Shown here: piece after piece, positions 48,226 through 58,013 of the stretch
Layout: every line of letters starts with the position of its first letter
Numbering within the stretch: position 1 is the stretch's first letter
Source of the DNA: Ostrinia nubilalis
Lineage: Eukaryota > Arthropoda > Insecta > Lepidoptera > Crambidae
Length of the DNA stretch: 64,000 nucleotides
Assembly (NCBI RefSeq): GCF_963855985.1
Contig: NC_087109.1
Coordinates: 3,182,001 to 3,246,000 of the forward strand
Reading direction: 5' to 3'
Translations under genes and position numbers: made by a program
Notes under the pieces: generated by a model
Database searches by the model: none
Told to the model about the DNA's origin: nothing
The model's input: the letters and a program-made list of their open reading frames with translations, nothing else

Positions 48226-48520
48226 AAAGCCTGGTCCGTGAGCACGTAGAATTTTGTCCAATGACCCCAAGCTACCCACCCTTATCGCTCGCGCGTAATT
48301 ATAATTGCTGTCGCGACTGTGCGACGCGCGCCCGCAGTGAGTGTGCGAGCGCGACAGCAACATAATTACGCGCGACAGCAACATAATTGCTGTCGCGACT
48401 GTGCGACGGGCGCCCGCAGTGAGTGTGCGAGCGCGACAGCAACATAATTACGCGCGAGCGATAAGGATGGGTAGCTTGGGATCATTGGACAAAATTCTAC
48501 GTGCTCACGGACCAGGCTTT
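48226..48520. mobile_element. MITE, AAAGCCTGGTCCGTGAGC family, expanded loop
   Basis: Same arms as 19,152-19,368, with TA on both flanks. The GCG-rich loop is partly duplicated (GACGCGCGCCCGCAGTGAGT and a variant), making it about 80 bases longer. Confidence 0.8.
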
Positions 48521-48559
48521 AGACTGTTGAACCACCGAGTGGATGACCATAAATTGACC

Positions 48560-48700
48560 ATCCCACACTGCATCTTTCGATTCATGGTTGCAGCTCAAGA
48601 ACTTTTCCGCCCTAACAACCATCAACGGCGTACACCAAAGTTACATAGACGTAAATATCTGTCAGCCTCACGGGCATTTACATAGCGAAGTAACTAAGCA
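48560..48700 (-). mobile_element. RTE LINE coding scrap
   Basis: The reverse complement contains GGKVLEL, a variant of the GRKVLEW phrase at 1-92, with further weak similarity. Highly decayed. Confidence 0.4.
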
Positions 48701-48885
48701 CTTACAAGAAAAGGCAGCAACTCCTGAAATGAAACGGTAGTAAACGCTACTTGAAGGGATCACGAAATGTAATATCACAATGTGTATAATGTTCATATTT
48801 TGTCAAAGGGCTTCTATTTCCTCATCCCTGAGTAGAGGACTACGCATGATTCTCCTATATTGCGTCTTTGTACGATACTCTACAT

Positions 48886-49122
48886 CAGCGGTTCCCGAAT
48901 GGTGGTCCGCGGAACCCTGGAATTCCGTCGAAAGGCCGCAAGGGTTCCGTAAAAAATATTATCCCACGTTTCGTGACCGACGTTGTTCGCTCGCACCGAC
49001 TTGTTTACGCACAAGGGAGGGGCAGGGTAGTACGGAGTGTGGGCGGAGTAGTACGGGGGTTCCACTAGGAAAAGTATAATCAATTAAGGTTCCTCGGCAA
49101 AAACAAAAATTGGGAAACCCTG
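48886..49122. mobile_element. hAT-like MITE with 8-bp TSD
   Basis: Ends CAGCGGTTCCCGAATGG and TTGGGAAACCCTG, classic hAT termini. Perfect CTCTACAT duplication at 48,878-48,885 and 49,123-49,130. Confidence 0.9.
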
Positions 49123-49265
49123 CTCTACATAATACATTATTCCAATCTAGAGTTCTAAAAACACATTTATTACTTTTTGCGCTAGGCGAGATTATAATAA
49201 GCCCCTGATGTTAATATACCCACCATATTTTCATATTTTCTCGTCTAGTATATTTTATGGTGTTA

Positions 49266-49480
49266 TCTACATTTATAAAAGCGAAAGGTCACTGATTGAC
49301 TGACTGACTGATTCACTCACTCATCACGAAATCTCAGAAACTGCAAGTGCTAGGAGTCTCAAAGTTTGCATGGGGGTTCCTTTTAGAACTTAAGTGCTCA
49401 CTAAGACGGGATTTTGCAAAATTCAACCCCTAAGGTGGTAAAACGGGATCCACGCGTACAAAGTCGCGGGCGGCCGCTAG
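49266..49480 (+). mobile_element. Helitron-like element, GTCGCGGGCGGCCGCTAG end
   Basis: Starts TCTACATTTATAAAAGCG, ends GCGGGCGGCCGCTAG. Contains GACTGACTGACTGATTC. Confidence 0.7.
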
Positions 49481-51380
49481 TAAAATATTGAAGGTACCTA
49501 ACTCAATAAGATTTATTTTACGATAAACTAATTCGCAAAATAATGGCGAACAATTTCATACGGTCAATAACAAAATCAAAAAGTTCTTGAATAGGCAGAT
49601 CGTTAGCCTTTAGAAAGAAAGTTTTGGCTCTCATACAGGTTTACCTTTGCTAGTTAGCAAGTTAGTTCGCTGGTTGTTCTCTTAGCAAAAGTTCGTACAA
49701 ATCTGCTTTTGCGTTCGCAATTTGGTTGGTATTTTCACTAATAATCTTGGAGCCAGTACACCAATGAGTGTTTTGGTCTTGACCAGACCTCGAACAAAGA
49801 TTTAATCCAATCAAACATCCAATTTAGATTTAGGGTTCCAAATCCTTAAGCATTAGATAGAACAATATACTATTTGACGCCATTCCCCAATAATCCTACG
49901 CAATAACAACTTTTTTTTAAAAAGACACTTCAGTCTTGTTTTAAAAACTTAATTAATTTTAAATTAACCTCTAAATTAAGATTTTTTAAAAATTAGTTTC
50001 ATTTAGTTGACAAAACGTCCCTCGCATGACTCAAGTCCTAACGGACTACAATTTTTTTCCTGCTTCCATTGTTTACGATTTTCTCTAACTCACGTATCAG
50101 TCTATACCTATTTTTCCTCCCACGAGGTCCGTAAAGTATAAACAGAAACTAAATTTGAAATGACCTAACTGAAAACCCGTGGTTTTGAGAAAGTGGCAAA
50201 ACTGAGATAGGATAGTTAGTCATGCGAGGGACGAAAATAGTGACATCACTTCACGTCTCGTCACTTTTGTATGTGAAAATTGATGTTCTCTCGGTCGTCT
50301 ATCTTTCAAAATCTCACATTTTTATCTAAATCTGTTATTGGATGATATAAATACACACAAAAACCATTAAGTAGTTTCGAAGTCATCAGTAAAACTGAAA
50401 TAGGTTCATAAATTGAATACGATATTTTTGGATTCTATTGGTCTTATAAAACTCTGCCACTATTCTAGAGTTAGAATATACGAGCTAGCTTTTGACCACG
50501 GCTTCTCTCGCAATTATTTCCTTAATAGCATGTCACTTAGTTGTCTTTCTATGGGTAAAATAATTTTCATATTAATTTTAGTAGTTCCAGACATTAATTG
50601 TTTACTATAATAAAGGCAGAAATAGAAGATTGTTCAAAGGACTTCAATTAAAAATTTACACTGGAATCAGATAGGTATTGTTCTCTAACTAAACTACGTT
50701 TTGCTTTGAAGTCCTATCTTATCAGGTTCCACCTCTGAAAGATATTAATTTAACTAACTAATGAACTAGCTCAAGGTTTAACAATTCCTTGAAACTAAAT
50801 GTTAATTGCTAGCTTAATTAACATGCTTGTAGGTCGTCGTGTATGTAACTAACTACGAGTACCTATGTAATGGAATCTAAGACCCTGAATTACACGCACT
50901 TCTAATTCTTGTATCATCATGAAACTTGGCAATTATATGTAGATTAGATGACAATACAATATTATGGTACCATCGAGCTGGTCTGATGATGGAGTTGGGA
51001 GGTGGCCATAGGAACTCCTAAACGAAACGGTAACCGTTTCAGGTTAATTAGGTTAAGATGAAAGTTTTTTCTTTGTTTGCTTAAACGCACTAATTTCAGG
51101 AACTACTGACTGGTCTGATTTGTAAAATATTTCTGTGTTGGATAGCCCATTTATCGAGAAAGACTTTAGGCTATATAACATCACCCTACAACTAATAGGG
51201 GCGAAGCAGTAAAGAAAAACGTTGCAAAAACGAAACATATTATTCAAACTATTTTCACGCGTACCGCGTGCCGAAGCCGCGGGCACAGCTACTATTATAA
51301 AACAAAATTATATTTCTTATTGAAAGAGACTACGGTAAGTAAACCTTAATAAAATCTCAAACGAAAACAACTAATAATGG
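49481..51380. other. No gene seen; one MITE
   Basis: AT-rich. 50,016-50,233 is bounded by CGTCCCTCGCATGACT and its exact reverse complement, a MITE. 51,240-51,290 is the conserved end of a Lep1-like Helitron. I looked here for a TM5-TM7 receptor exon and found none. Confidence 0.55.
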
Positions 51381-51386
51381 AAATAA

Positions 51387-51486
51387 GTAGTGTATTATTG
51401 GGCATTCTGTCCCCCAGTCGTCCGCTTCGCTTCCGACCGTTCGCTGCGCTCACTCTGGTTTGACAGAATGCCCAATAATACACTAC
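51387..51486. repeat. Perfect 25-bp-arm hairpin
   Basis: 51,387-51,411 (GTAGTGTATTATTGGGCATT...) and 51,462-51,486 are exact reverse complements around a 50-base GC-richer loop. It sits about 55 bases left of the 189-bp tandem array. Confidence 0.85.
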
Positions 51487-51534
51487 GAACGGAGTGTTGA
51501 ATACATTTAAATAAGTATCTTGATCAAAACATTC

Positions 51535-52478
51535 GGTTGAAGCCCCGTGGTAAGTAACTTCAGAGAGACCCGTGGTAAGATTCTCTCACCGAACGTTCTG
51601 CCTAATATGATACAGACAACTCAGGACCCATGGTAAGATTCCTTTGCTGAATGTATCGCCTAACACATTCAGCTTAATACCCATGGTCAGATTATCTTAC
51701 TGAATGTCCTTCCTAACACAAACGGCTGAAGACCCGAGGTAAGTATCTTCAGAGAGACCCGTGGTAAGATTCTCTCACCGAACGTTCTGCCTAATATGAC
51801 ACAGACAACTCAGGACCCATGGTAAGATTCCTTTGTTGAATGTATCGCCTAACACATTCAGCTTAATACCCATGGTAAGATTATCTTACTGAATGTCCTT
51901 CCTAACACAAACGGCTGAAGACCCGAGGTAAGTATCTTCAGAGAGACCCGTGGTAAGATTCTCTCACCGAACGTTCTGCCTAATATGACACAGACAACTC
52001 AGGACCCATGGTAAGATTCCTTTGTTGAATGTATCGCCTAACACATTCAGCTTAATACCCATGGTAAGATTATCTTACTGAATGTCCTTCCTAACACAAA
52101 CGGCTGAAGACCCGAGGTAAGTATCTTCAGAGAGACCCGTGGTAAGATTCTCTCACCGAACGTCCTGCCTAATATGACACAGACAACTCAGGACCCATGG
52201 TAAGATTCCTTTGTTGAATGTATCGCCTAACACATTCAGCTTAATACCCATGGTAAGATTATCTTACTGAATGTCCTTCCTAACACAAACGGTTGAAGAC
52301 ACGAGGTAAGTATCTTCAGAGACCCATGGTAAGATTCTCTTACCGTTTGTTCTGCCTAACACATTCAGCTCAAGACCCATGGTAAGATTCTCTCACTGAA
52401 TGTCCTCCTACCTAACATACACAGCTGAAGAGCTATGTCAAGATTCTATCTCTGAATGTTCTTTCTTAGGTACCTGAT
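51535..52478 (+). repeat. 189-bp higher-order tandem repeat
   Basis: Units starting AACGGCTGAAGACCCGAGG recur at 51,721, 51,910, 52,099 and 52,288, exactly 189 bases apart and nearly identical, with diverged partial units at each end. Each unit is made of about four related sub-units carrying CCCATGGTAAGATT or CCCGTGGTAAGATT, so GGTAAG occurs roughly every 45-50 bases. No open frame crosses it. Confidence 0.95.
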
Positions 52479-52479
52479 T

Positions 52480-54430
52480 ACTATTACCTTTTATTACCGT
52501 TTACCATTACTTACCCTTTTACCTTTACCGTTTTTAGCACAACCATACCATCACCTTTATGTAACACCATACCTTGAGATTTTTTATTCAAATAAAACAA
52601 CCACAACCATAATTTATTATAAATTGAAATAAATTAAGACCTTTTTTACTACGATTATTGATGATATAAATCAATTCTTCTTCTCGTCGAAGTTTCTTAT
52701 CCACGATTTAATTAGTTTATTAATTAAATCATGTCACTGGGGATCTGAAAAAATAAATAATGCTTTAAATAAATTGTGAACAGTTTAAATACAGAACCGA
52801 AACTTCTAACAATATTGCAACGTTATTAATAAATAAAAAGGTTACCTGTTTTAACCAAGATCTATAACGACGTTTTCTGCTTATTATTGTAGATATTTAA
52901 TTGTCTTGCTGAGCAGTAGGTACTCCTGAAATAAAGAGAACTTTTTTTAATCGTCAATAAAATCTGTAATAAATATTAGCAAACAATTATCTATTGATTT
53001 TAGTATTTAAAGATTTTTATTTGTGATATATATTAAATATTTTGAGTAACACTATAATCAAAGCGAAGAAAGTTTTCTTTATAAATCAATGAAAAAATGG
53101 TTTATTTATTCATAATTTAACCACGTATAGAAAAGAAAAAATACTGCACTGACCCCAGATAGCTTGGGAACAGCAAGCGAGTGATGATCTTAAAGAGGTA
53201 TCAAAAAAATGGTAATCTCTCTCGCAAGTTAAACGAAAATCATGATCCGAAAGTTATCCTATAAACTTAAAAGTATATGAAATATATAATTACACTTACA
53301 TTTTAGGAAATACTGCACTGGTTTCACAGAGTTTTTAAAATGTGCACTTATACTTTTTAATTATTACGTACATGACGAACTTGCACTCGATGAAATCTAA
53401 TGTCACACTGTACGTTGCATCGCGTGGATCGTGGGAATGTACGAGCTGCAATTTATAGTCCAAGAGTAAGAGTTTTATATATTTATCTGTAAACCTGTTC
53501 ATTTTAAAATGGTTTTAAAGTTTTGTTTCGAATTTTTGACATTTTGCATTATTGTACATTTATGACTATTAGACATTTATTTATTGTACATTTACTACTA
53601 TACTACTATAAGTACTTACTCTTTCTAATATTGCAAAAATAAAATAATCTTTTAAATCATTTATTTCATATTTAATGAAAATGTATATCAATATTTAACC
53701 AATCTGAAAATAAAATACATTTTATTCAAATGTTCAATAAAACATCGATTTAAACATCTCAGCTCCTGGTCTCACACAGCTTACTTGCAGATTCAGCATT
53801 AAATGCTTTAAATGTGTGTGCACGACATGTAACTTTAGATTTTTATTGTTTACTTCGTGTTGCATTGCAAGTTGAAACTAATAATTATTTTTATCTTTCT
53901 ATGTGACTCAATGGTGACTGATACATTATGCTTCTACCGTTAAATCTACCTTTATAAAGTAAGTCAATTTTTTTCTAAATGACAATGCATTGTAAAAAAG
54001 ATGTAAACATTGTGAGGAAAAATAAAATCGAATAAAATCGTGAGTAAAATTAGTTGGTTTATTAGTTTTCTGTTGGAAGCAGACTCAAATCAATGTAGCT
54101 TATTACAATTTAACTTTACAAATAGAATGATGGAAATTCGGTACTTGGAATACTACATAATTAGTATTTGACTAGCCATTTAAGAAATTAACCTACATAC
54201 TTTAGATTCTGATTTCACTTTTACTGCAACATAGTGTAACACAATCATATTTCCTTTAAACGTAACATCAAAGTATGGGTAATATTTTAATTCAAAAGGT
54301 AATACCTACTTGCTAGTGATTTTTTTTTCTGTGCTTATCGAACATAAAAATACGGTCCAAATTTGTATATCATTTTATTGTTACTTTAGTTTTAACTAAT
54401 TAGCTTAATTTTTGCTGACAATTTATTATT
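52480..54430. other. AT-rich left flank of the virus-like element
   Basis: No long open frame; one candidate small gene on the minus strand (53,335-53,502). A short word, CAGTGCAGTATTT, recurs at 53,140 and 53,310 (reverse strand). The left terminus of the virus-like element should lie in or before this stretch, but I cannot place it. Confidence 0.4.
53335..53502 (-). CDS. Candidate 55-residue protein, unknown
   Basis: An ATG at 53,502 opens a 55-codon frame ending at TAA 53,335-53,337. It starts MNRFTDKYIKLLLLDYKLQL and its middle (RDATYSVTLDFIECKF) is GC-richer than the flanks, which suggests coding. No family recognised. It would be divergent from the spliced gene at 54,522. It could equally be a chance frame or one exon of a longer gene. 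Confidence 0.3.
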   Translation of the reverse strand: MNRFTDKYIKLLLLDYKLQLVHSHDPRDATYSVTLDFIECKFVMYVIIKKYKCTF

Positions 54431-54521
54431 GATCACATAAATACAGAATTTCACCGCAAAAAATTAATTACTTTGTGAGATTCTTTGTGAATAGCAAGAA
54501 ACAAGCTCCCGATTGTGCAAA

Positions 54522-55915
54522 ATGTGAGTAAGTACTGTTATACATTTATTTTATACTTAGTTTGTTCTGACAAATAATTTTCAAGTAATGTTTTCTTTAC
54601 TGAGTATTTCTTTACATGTTTTCTTTACTTTAGTATTTGTGTAGAGAACCGCGATGTGTTTTGTTAAGCTAATTGGTCGCGGGTTCGAATCCCGCAACCA
54701 TCAATATATCTAGCTAGCATAGTATGTATCTTTGTATTTGGTAGTGTACTTAAATGTGTCATTACCGTAATTAGACAGTGGTCATGATTATTAGGAAGAT
54801 AGACTAATGATGATTAATATTTTATAGGTCGGATTCTGAGTACGCATCCAGCATTGAAGACGTGGCCCCATTAGAGGTGGTGCCACCACCGCGCTCGAGC
54901 AAGAGCAAGTCCAAAACCAGCGCGTCGACCTCAACCGCTTCTACGCCTGCGCCTAAGCCGAGGAAGCGAAAGCCTGCCGCCCATTCCGTTGCGAACGTTG
55001 AAGCCCTAACTAGGTAAATTTCCACCTTTATAATCTAACTAGCTTTTGGCTGCGGCTTCACCCGCGTAAAATTTAGTATATCACAGATCGCCATAAATTA
55101 TAGCCTATATGTTATTCTGGGTTATAAACAATAATACTGTAAAGTTTCATCAAAATCTGTTCAGTGGTTTTGCATGAAAGAGTAACAAACATCCTCACAG
55201 CCAGACATCCACACAAACTTTGCATTAATAATATTAGTAATAGTAAGATTTTAGTAATAATATTACCAAACTCCCTCATAATTATTCTACAAGCACTTAA
55301 TTTTAATATTCCCTAAAAGGTAAATTTTTAATTTACAATGAGTTTTTTACGAGTACTTACATAAAAATCTAAGCGAATTAAAGTAAAATAGTACCTAATT
55401 GTTTAAAGTACAACAGCTGATCTTTTGACAACTTTTTTGTACAGAGCATTCTTATGTGTTTGTGTGTGTGCAATAAAACCTTTAAATAAATAAAACTAAC
55501 AAAAAATATATTCTATTGAATAAAATAATCATTACTTAAATAAATGTCTATTGTTCACAGACCAAAGAAAACGAAGAGTTTGTTTTCAATCATTAATAAG
55601 GACGAGCGGGCAAGTGCGAAGGAGACAACTCGTAGCATCGCATCGAGCTTTACATCGCGGGTGTCTTCGGGCCAGTGTCGTCGGACTGCAGTCACCAGCG
55701 GCGAGTTCTACATAGATTTGAAAGTCTACAACACCGACGATGTTAAGAACGTTCCACCCGAGGAGCGTTACAAGAAAGCGCTTGCAGCGGTAAAACTCCA
55801 ATGCGGTGAACAATCCCAGGAGTGGGAGGCTCTACAAAGGTTTATAAGTAGCGCTTACGTAATTTTTGAAGAGTGCGAACCGACTTATTACAGTAATAAA
55901 ATAAACATTAAATAA
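54522..55915 (+). CDS. Spliced 180-residue basic protein of the virus-like element, split start codon
   Basis: Three exons: up to 54,523; 54,828-55,013; 55,561-55,915. The first ends AAAAT before GTGAGT (54,524) and the second begins with G, so the ATG exists only after splicing; an in-frame TAG at 54,492-54,494 precedes it. The coding total is 543 bases, a whole number of codons, and all junctions have GT-AG ends and matching phase. The protein starts acidic (MSDSEYASSIED). It then has a proline/serine/lysine-rich segment with likely nuclear-localisation clusters (PKPRKRKP, RPKKTK) and a more structured C-terminus (GEFYIDLKVYN, ERYKKALAAVKL). No family recognised. Its place just before the polymerase suggests a DNA-associated or regulatory role, by inference only. 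An AATAAA follows at 55,928. A Helitron-like element has invaded intron 2. Confidence 0.65.
54655..54705 (+). other. tRNA T-arm-like scrap
   Basis: GCGGGTTCGAATCCCGC folds as a perfect T-arm with a B box, but no D-arm or matching acceptor stem is found upstream. Probably a SINE or tRNA fragment in intron 1 of the basic-protein gene. Confidence 0.4.
55039..55247 (-). mobile_element. Helitron-like element (Lep1-like) in intron 2
   Basis: CTAGCTTTTGGCTGCGGCTT to TAATAATATTAGTAATAG, the same family as 25,870-26,069. It shows the virus-like element has been in the genome long enough to be hit by host transposons. Confidence 0.75.
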
Positions 55916-56045
55916 TTTTTACTTGTAAATAAACATACTTATTACACAGTTTTAATATTATTTTTTACATTCGAATTATTCAACATTATTTCTAGTAGGT
56001 AGGTATAGAGACTTTATTGTTTATTAACTAATTCTTGGTTCTAAA

Positions 56046-58013
56046 ATGCCTTTCTGTACTATTTGTAACGTGTCCATAGGTTCAACCTCTTGGGTAGGAC
56101 ACTTGCGGAGTCGCTTGCACAAACAAAAGAACTCCACCCAACCACACAGTGATGGTGTGGAAATCGTAGGTTCTGCATTTCGCTCTCGAATCATTTCTTA
56201 CCGATTAGTTGCAAGTGAACTTGACCAAACTTCTATAGATATTTTCTTTAATTCTATTCATAACAAAATAAAATCACTTTTAGATGATGCTTTAAGAGTA
56301 CATACTTGCATCAAAGTGAATTTTGAATTATTTAGCATTTTCCTGTTATTCAAAAATAATATGCAGGAAATGAAATCTTTTGTTACAAAGAATTTTATAC
56401 TTTACCACAACTATGATTTTGATAGTTTATTTTCTAAACTAGTGAGTATATTGAAAAAGAAAATGGAAGAGTTTGAGGAAAGCGATAGTGGTTGGGCTTT
56501 TTTAAGTAATTCACATTTAGAAATAAATGTCAATAAGTACCAACCATTAGGTGGGTCATCTTATTTAAAATTACCTAAATTTATTCAAAATAAGAAAGCA
56601 TGTATAAATATTCAAAATAAAGACCAGTGTTGCTTTTTATGGAGCGTAACAGCAGCTCTTTACCCTGCTCGAAATCATCCTGAACGAGTCTCGTCTTATC
56701 CCAATTTTAAAGATGTTCTAAATATCAATGGGATATCTTATCCCGTCACATTCTCAGATATTAGGATTTTTGAGAAAAACAATCCTAAGTTAAGTTTTAT
56801 CATTTATGGTCTAAAAAATTCTAAAACCATTATTGGCCCCGTATATAAATCTGAAAATACCAAAAACAAAAAAACTATTCATTTGCTAATGTTAGAAAAT
56901 GACGCGATGTCACATTATTGTCTTATCAAGGACTTGTCGCGGCTTGTCAGAAATCAAATAACAGCTCATCATGGTAAAATTTATTTCTGTGATACATGCT
57001 TAGTGTTTTTTACTACTTTTGATGAACTAGAAAATCATTTATGTAGCGGGATCGTCACTGTATTACCTGAAAAGGGGACCGTCATAAAATTTAATAATTA
57101 TGACCGTAAACAAAATGTTCCATTCGTCATTTATGCAGATTTTGAGACAATTTTAGAAGTGCACAAAGACAAATCTGATACGCAAAATACAAAAACGCTG
57201 CAGCACCATATACCCTCAGCGTTTGCGTACAATATAGTCTGTACTGTAAACAGTAGCTATAATCGGTATGTATCATATCTCGGTTCTGACTGTGTTTCAA
57301 AATTTATAGAATCTCTTTACCGTGATGTTCGTGAAATTCATGCAATCTTATCTAAAAATTTGCCTATGATTTTTACCGAAAAAGATGCATCCGAATTTTT
57401 GCAAGCCACTCGCTGTCATATATGTGATAACTTTTTATTTTCAGACAAAGTGCGCGATCACTGCCACATAACAGGATTATATCGTGGTGCAGCCCACAGA
57501 TATTGTAATTTACAATACAAAATACCTAAGTTTATTCCTGTATTTTTCCACAACTTGGCAGGTTATGACTGTCATTTGTTCATAAAACAATTAGGTGAAA
57601 TGCCTGGAAATATTAAGATTATACCTAAAACTAAAGAAAATTATGTGTCATTTACGAAATTTGTTCCGATTTCTGATCAAGAATTTATGCAATTGCGCTT
57701 CGTAGATTCATTTAAATTTCTTGGCACTAGCTTAGATAAATTAGCAAAAACTATTAAAAAGAAGAGTTTGATCATTTACGCACGCATTTTCCAATACCTA
57801 CCCAATTTAATTTACTTACTCGCAAAGGTATATATCCCTACGAATACATGGATAACTGGGATCGGTTTAAAGAGCGATGTTTACCAGAAAAAAAAGAGTT
57901 TTACAGCTCCCTTACAAATGAGCATATTACGGATGAAGATTATGAACATGCTCAATCATTTTGGTCACAATTTAACATCAAAAATCTGGGTCAATACACT
58001 AAATTGTATTTGA
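56046..58013 (+). CDS. polB: Protein-primed family B DNA polymerase, N-terminal part (frame broken)
   Basis: N-terminal 577 or so residues belong to the polymerase; the rest to 58,013 is out-of-frame tail. In order: a C2H2/U1-type zinc finger (C4, C7, H19, H25); a region with CCFLWSVTAAL (C195/C196) and HYCLIKDLSRL (H290); a zinc pair C315/C318; exonuclease motif I, YADFE (D365, E367). Next comes an endonuclease VII/HNH-like zinc motif (C457, C460, then DHCHITGLYRGAAH to C487), then exonuclease motif II, NLAGYD (N503, D508). Start is ATG 56,046. The frame shifts by -1 in an A-rich run at about 57,753-57,770; the correct frame continues in the next entry. Role: replication of the element's linear genome. 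Assignment to the Polinton/adintovirus type rests on the neighbours. Confidence 0.85.
   Translation: MPFCTICNVSIGSTSWVGHLRSRLHKQKNSTQPHSDGVEIVGSAFRSRIISYRLVASELDQTSIDIFFNSIHNKIKSLLDDALRVHTCIKVNFELFSIFLLFKNNMQEMKSFVTKNFILYHNYDFDSLFSKLVSILKKKMEEFEESDSGWAFLSNSHLEINVNKYQPLGGSSYLKLPKFIQNKKACINIQNKDQCCFLWSVTAALYPARNHPERVSSYPNFKDVLNINGISYPVTFSDIRIFEKNNPKLSFIIYGLKNSKTIIGPVYKSENTKNKKTIHLLMLENDAMSHYCLIKDLSRLVRNQITAHHGKIYFCDTCLVFFTTFDELENHLCSGIVTVLPEKGTVIKFNNYDRKQNVPFVIYADFETILEVHKDKSDTQNTKTLQHHIPSAFAYNIVCTVNSSYNRYVSYLGSDCVSKFIESLYRDVREIHAILSKNLPMIFTEKDASEFLQATRCHICDNFLFSDKVRDHCHITGLYRGAAHRYCNLQYKIPKFIPVFFHNLAGYDCHLFIKQLGEMPGNIKIIPKTKENYVSFTKFVPISDQEFMQLRFVDSFKFLGTSLDKLAKTIKKKSLIIYARIFQYLPNLIYLLAKVYIPTNTWITGIGLKSDVYQKKKSFTAPLQMSILRMKIMNMLNHFGHNLTSKIWVNTLNCI

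Noticed and set aside
48100..48685. Opposing frames of 94 and 114 residues
   Set aside because: Both are produced by the palindromic MITE at 48,226-48,520.
51535..52478. A CRISPR array
   Set aside because: Repeat unit is 189 bp with no unique spacers; this is a tandem satellite in a eukaryotic genome.
54655..54705. A tRNA gene
   Set aside because: Only the T-arm is present; no D-arm, anticodon arm or pairing acceptor stem.
57750..57775. Programmed -1 frameshift in the polymerase
   Set aside because: The A-run does not form a canonical X-XXY-YYZ heptamer in frame and I see no obvious pseudoknot; a mutation is simpler.
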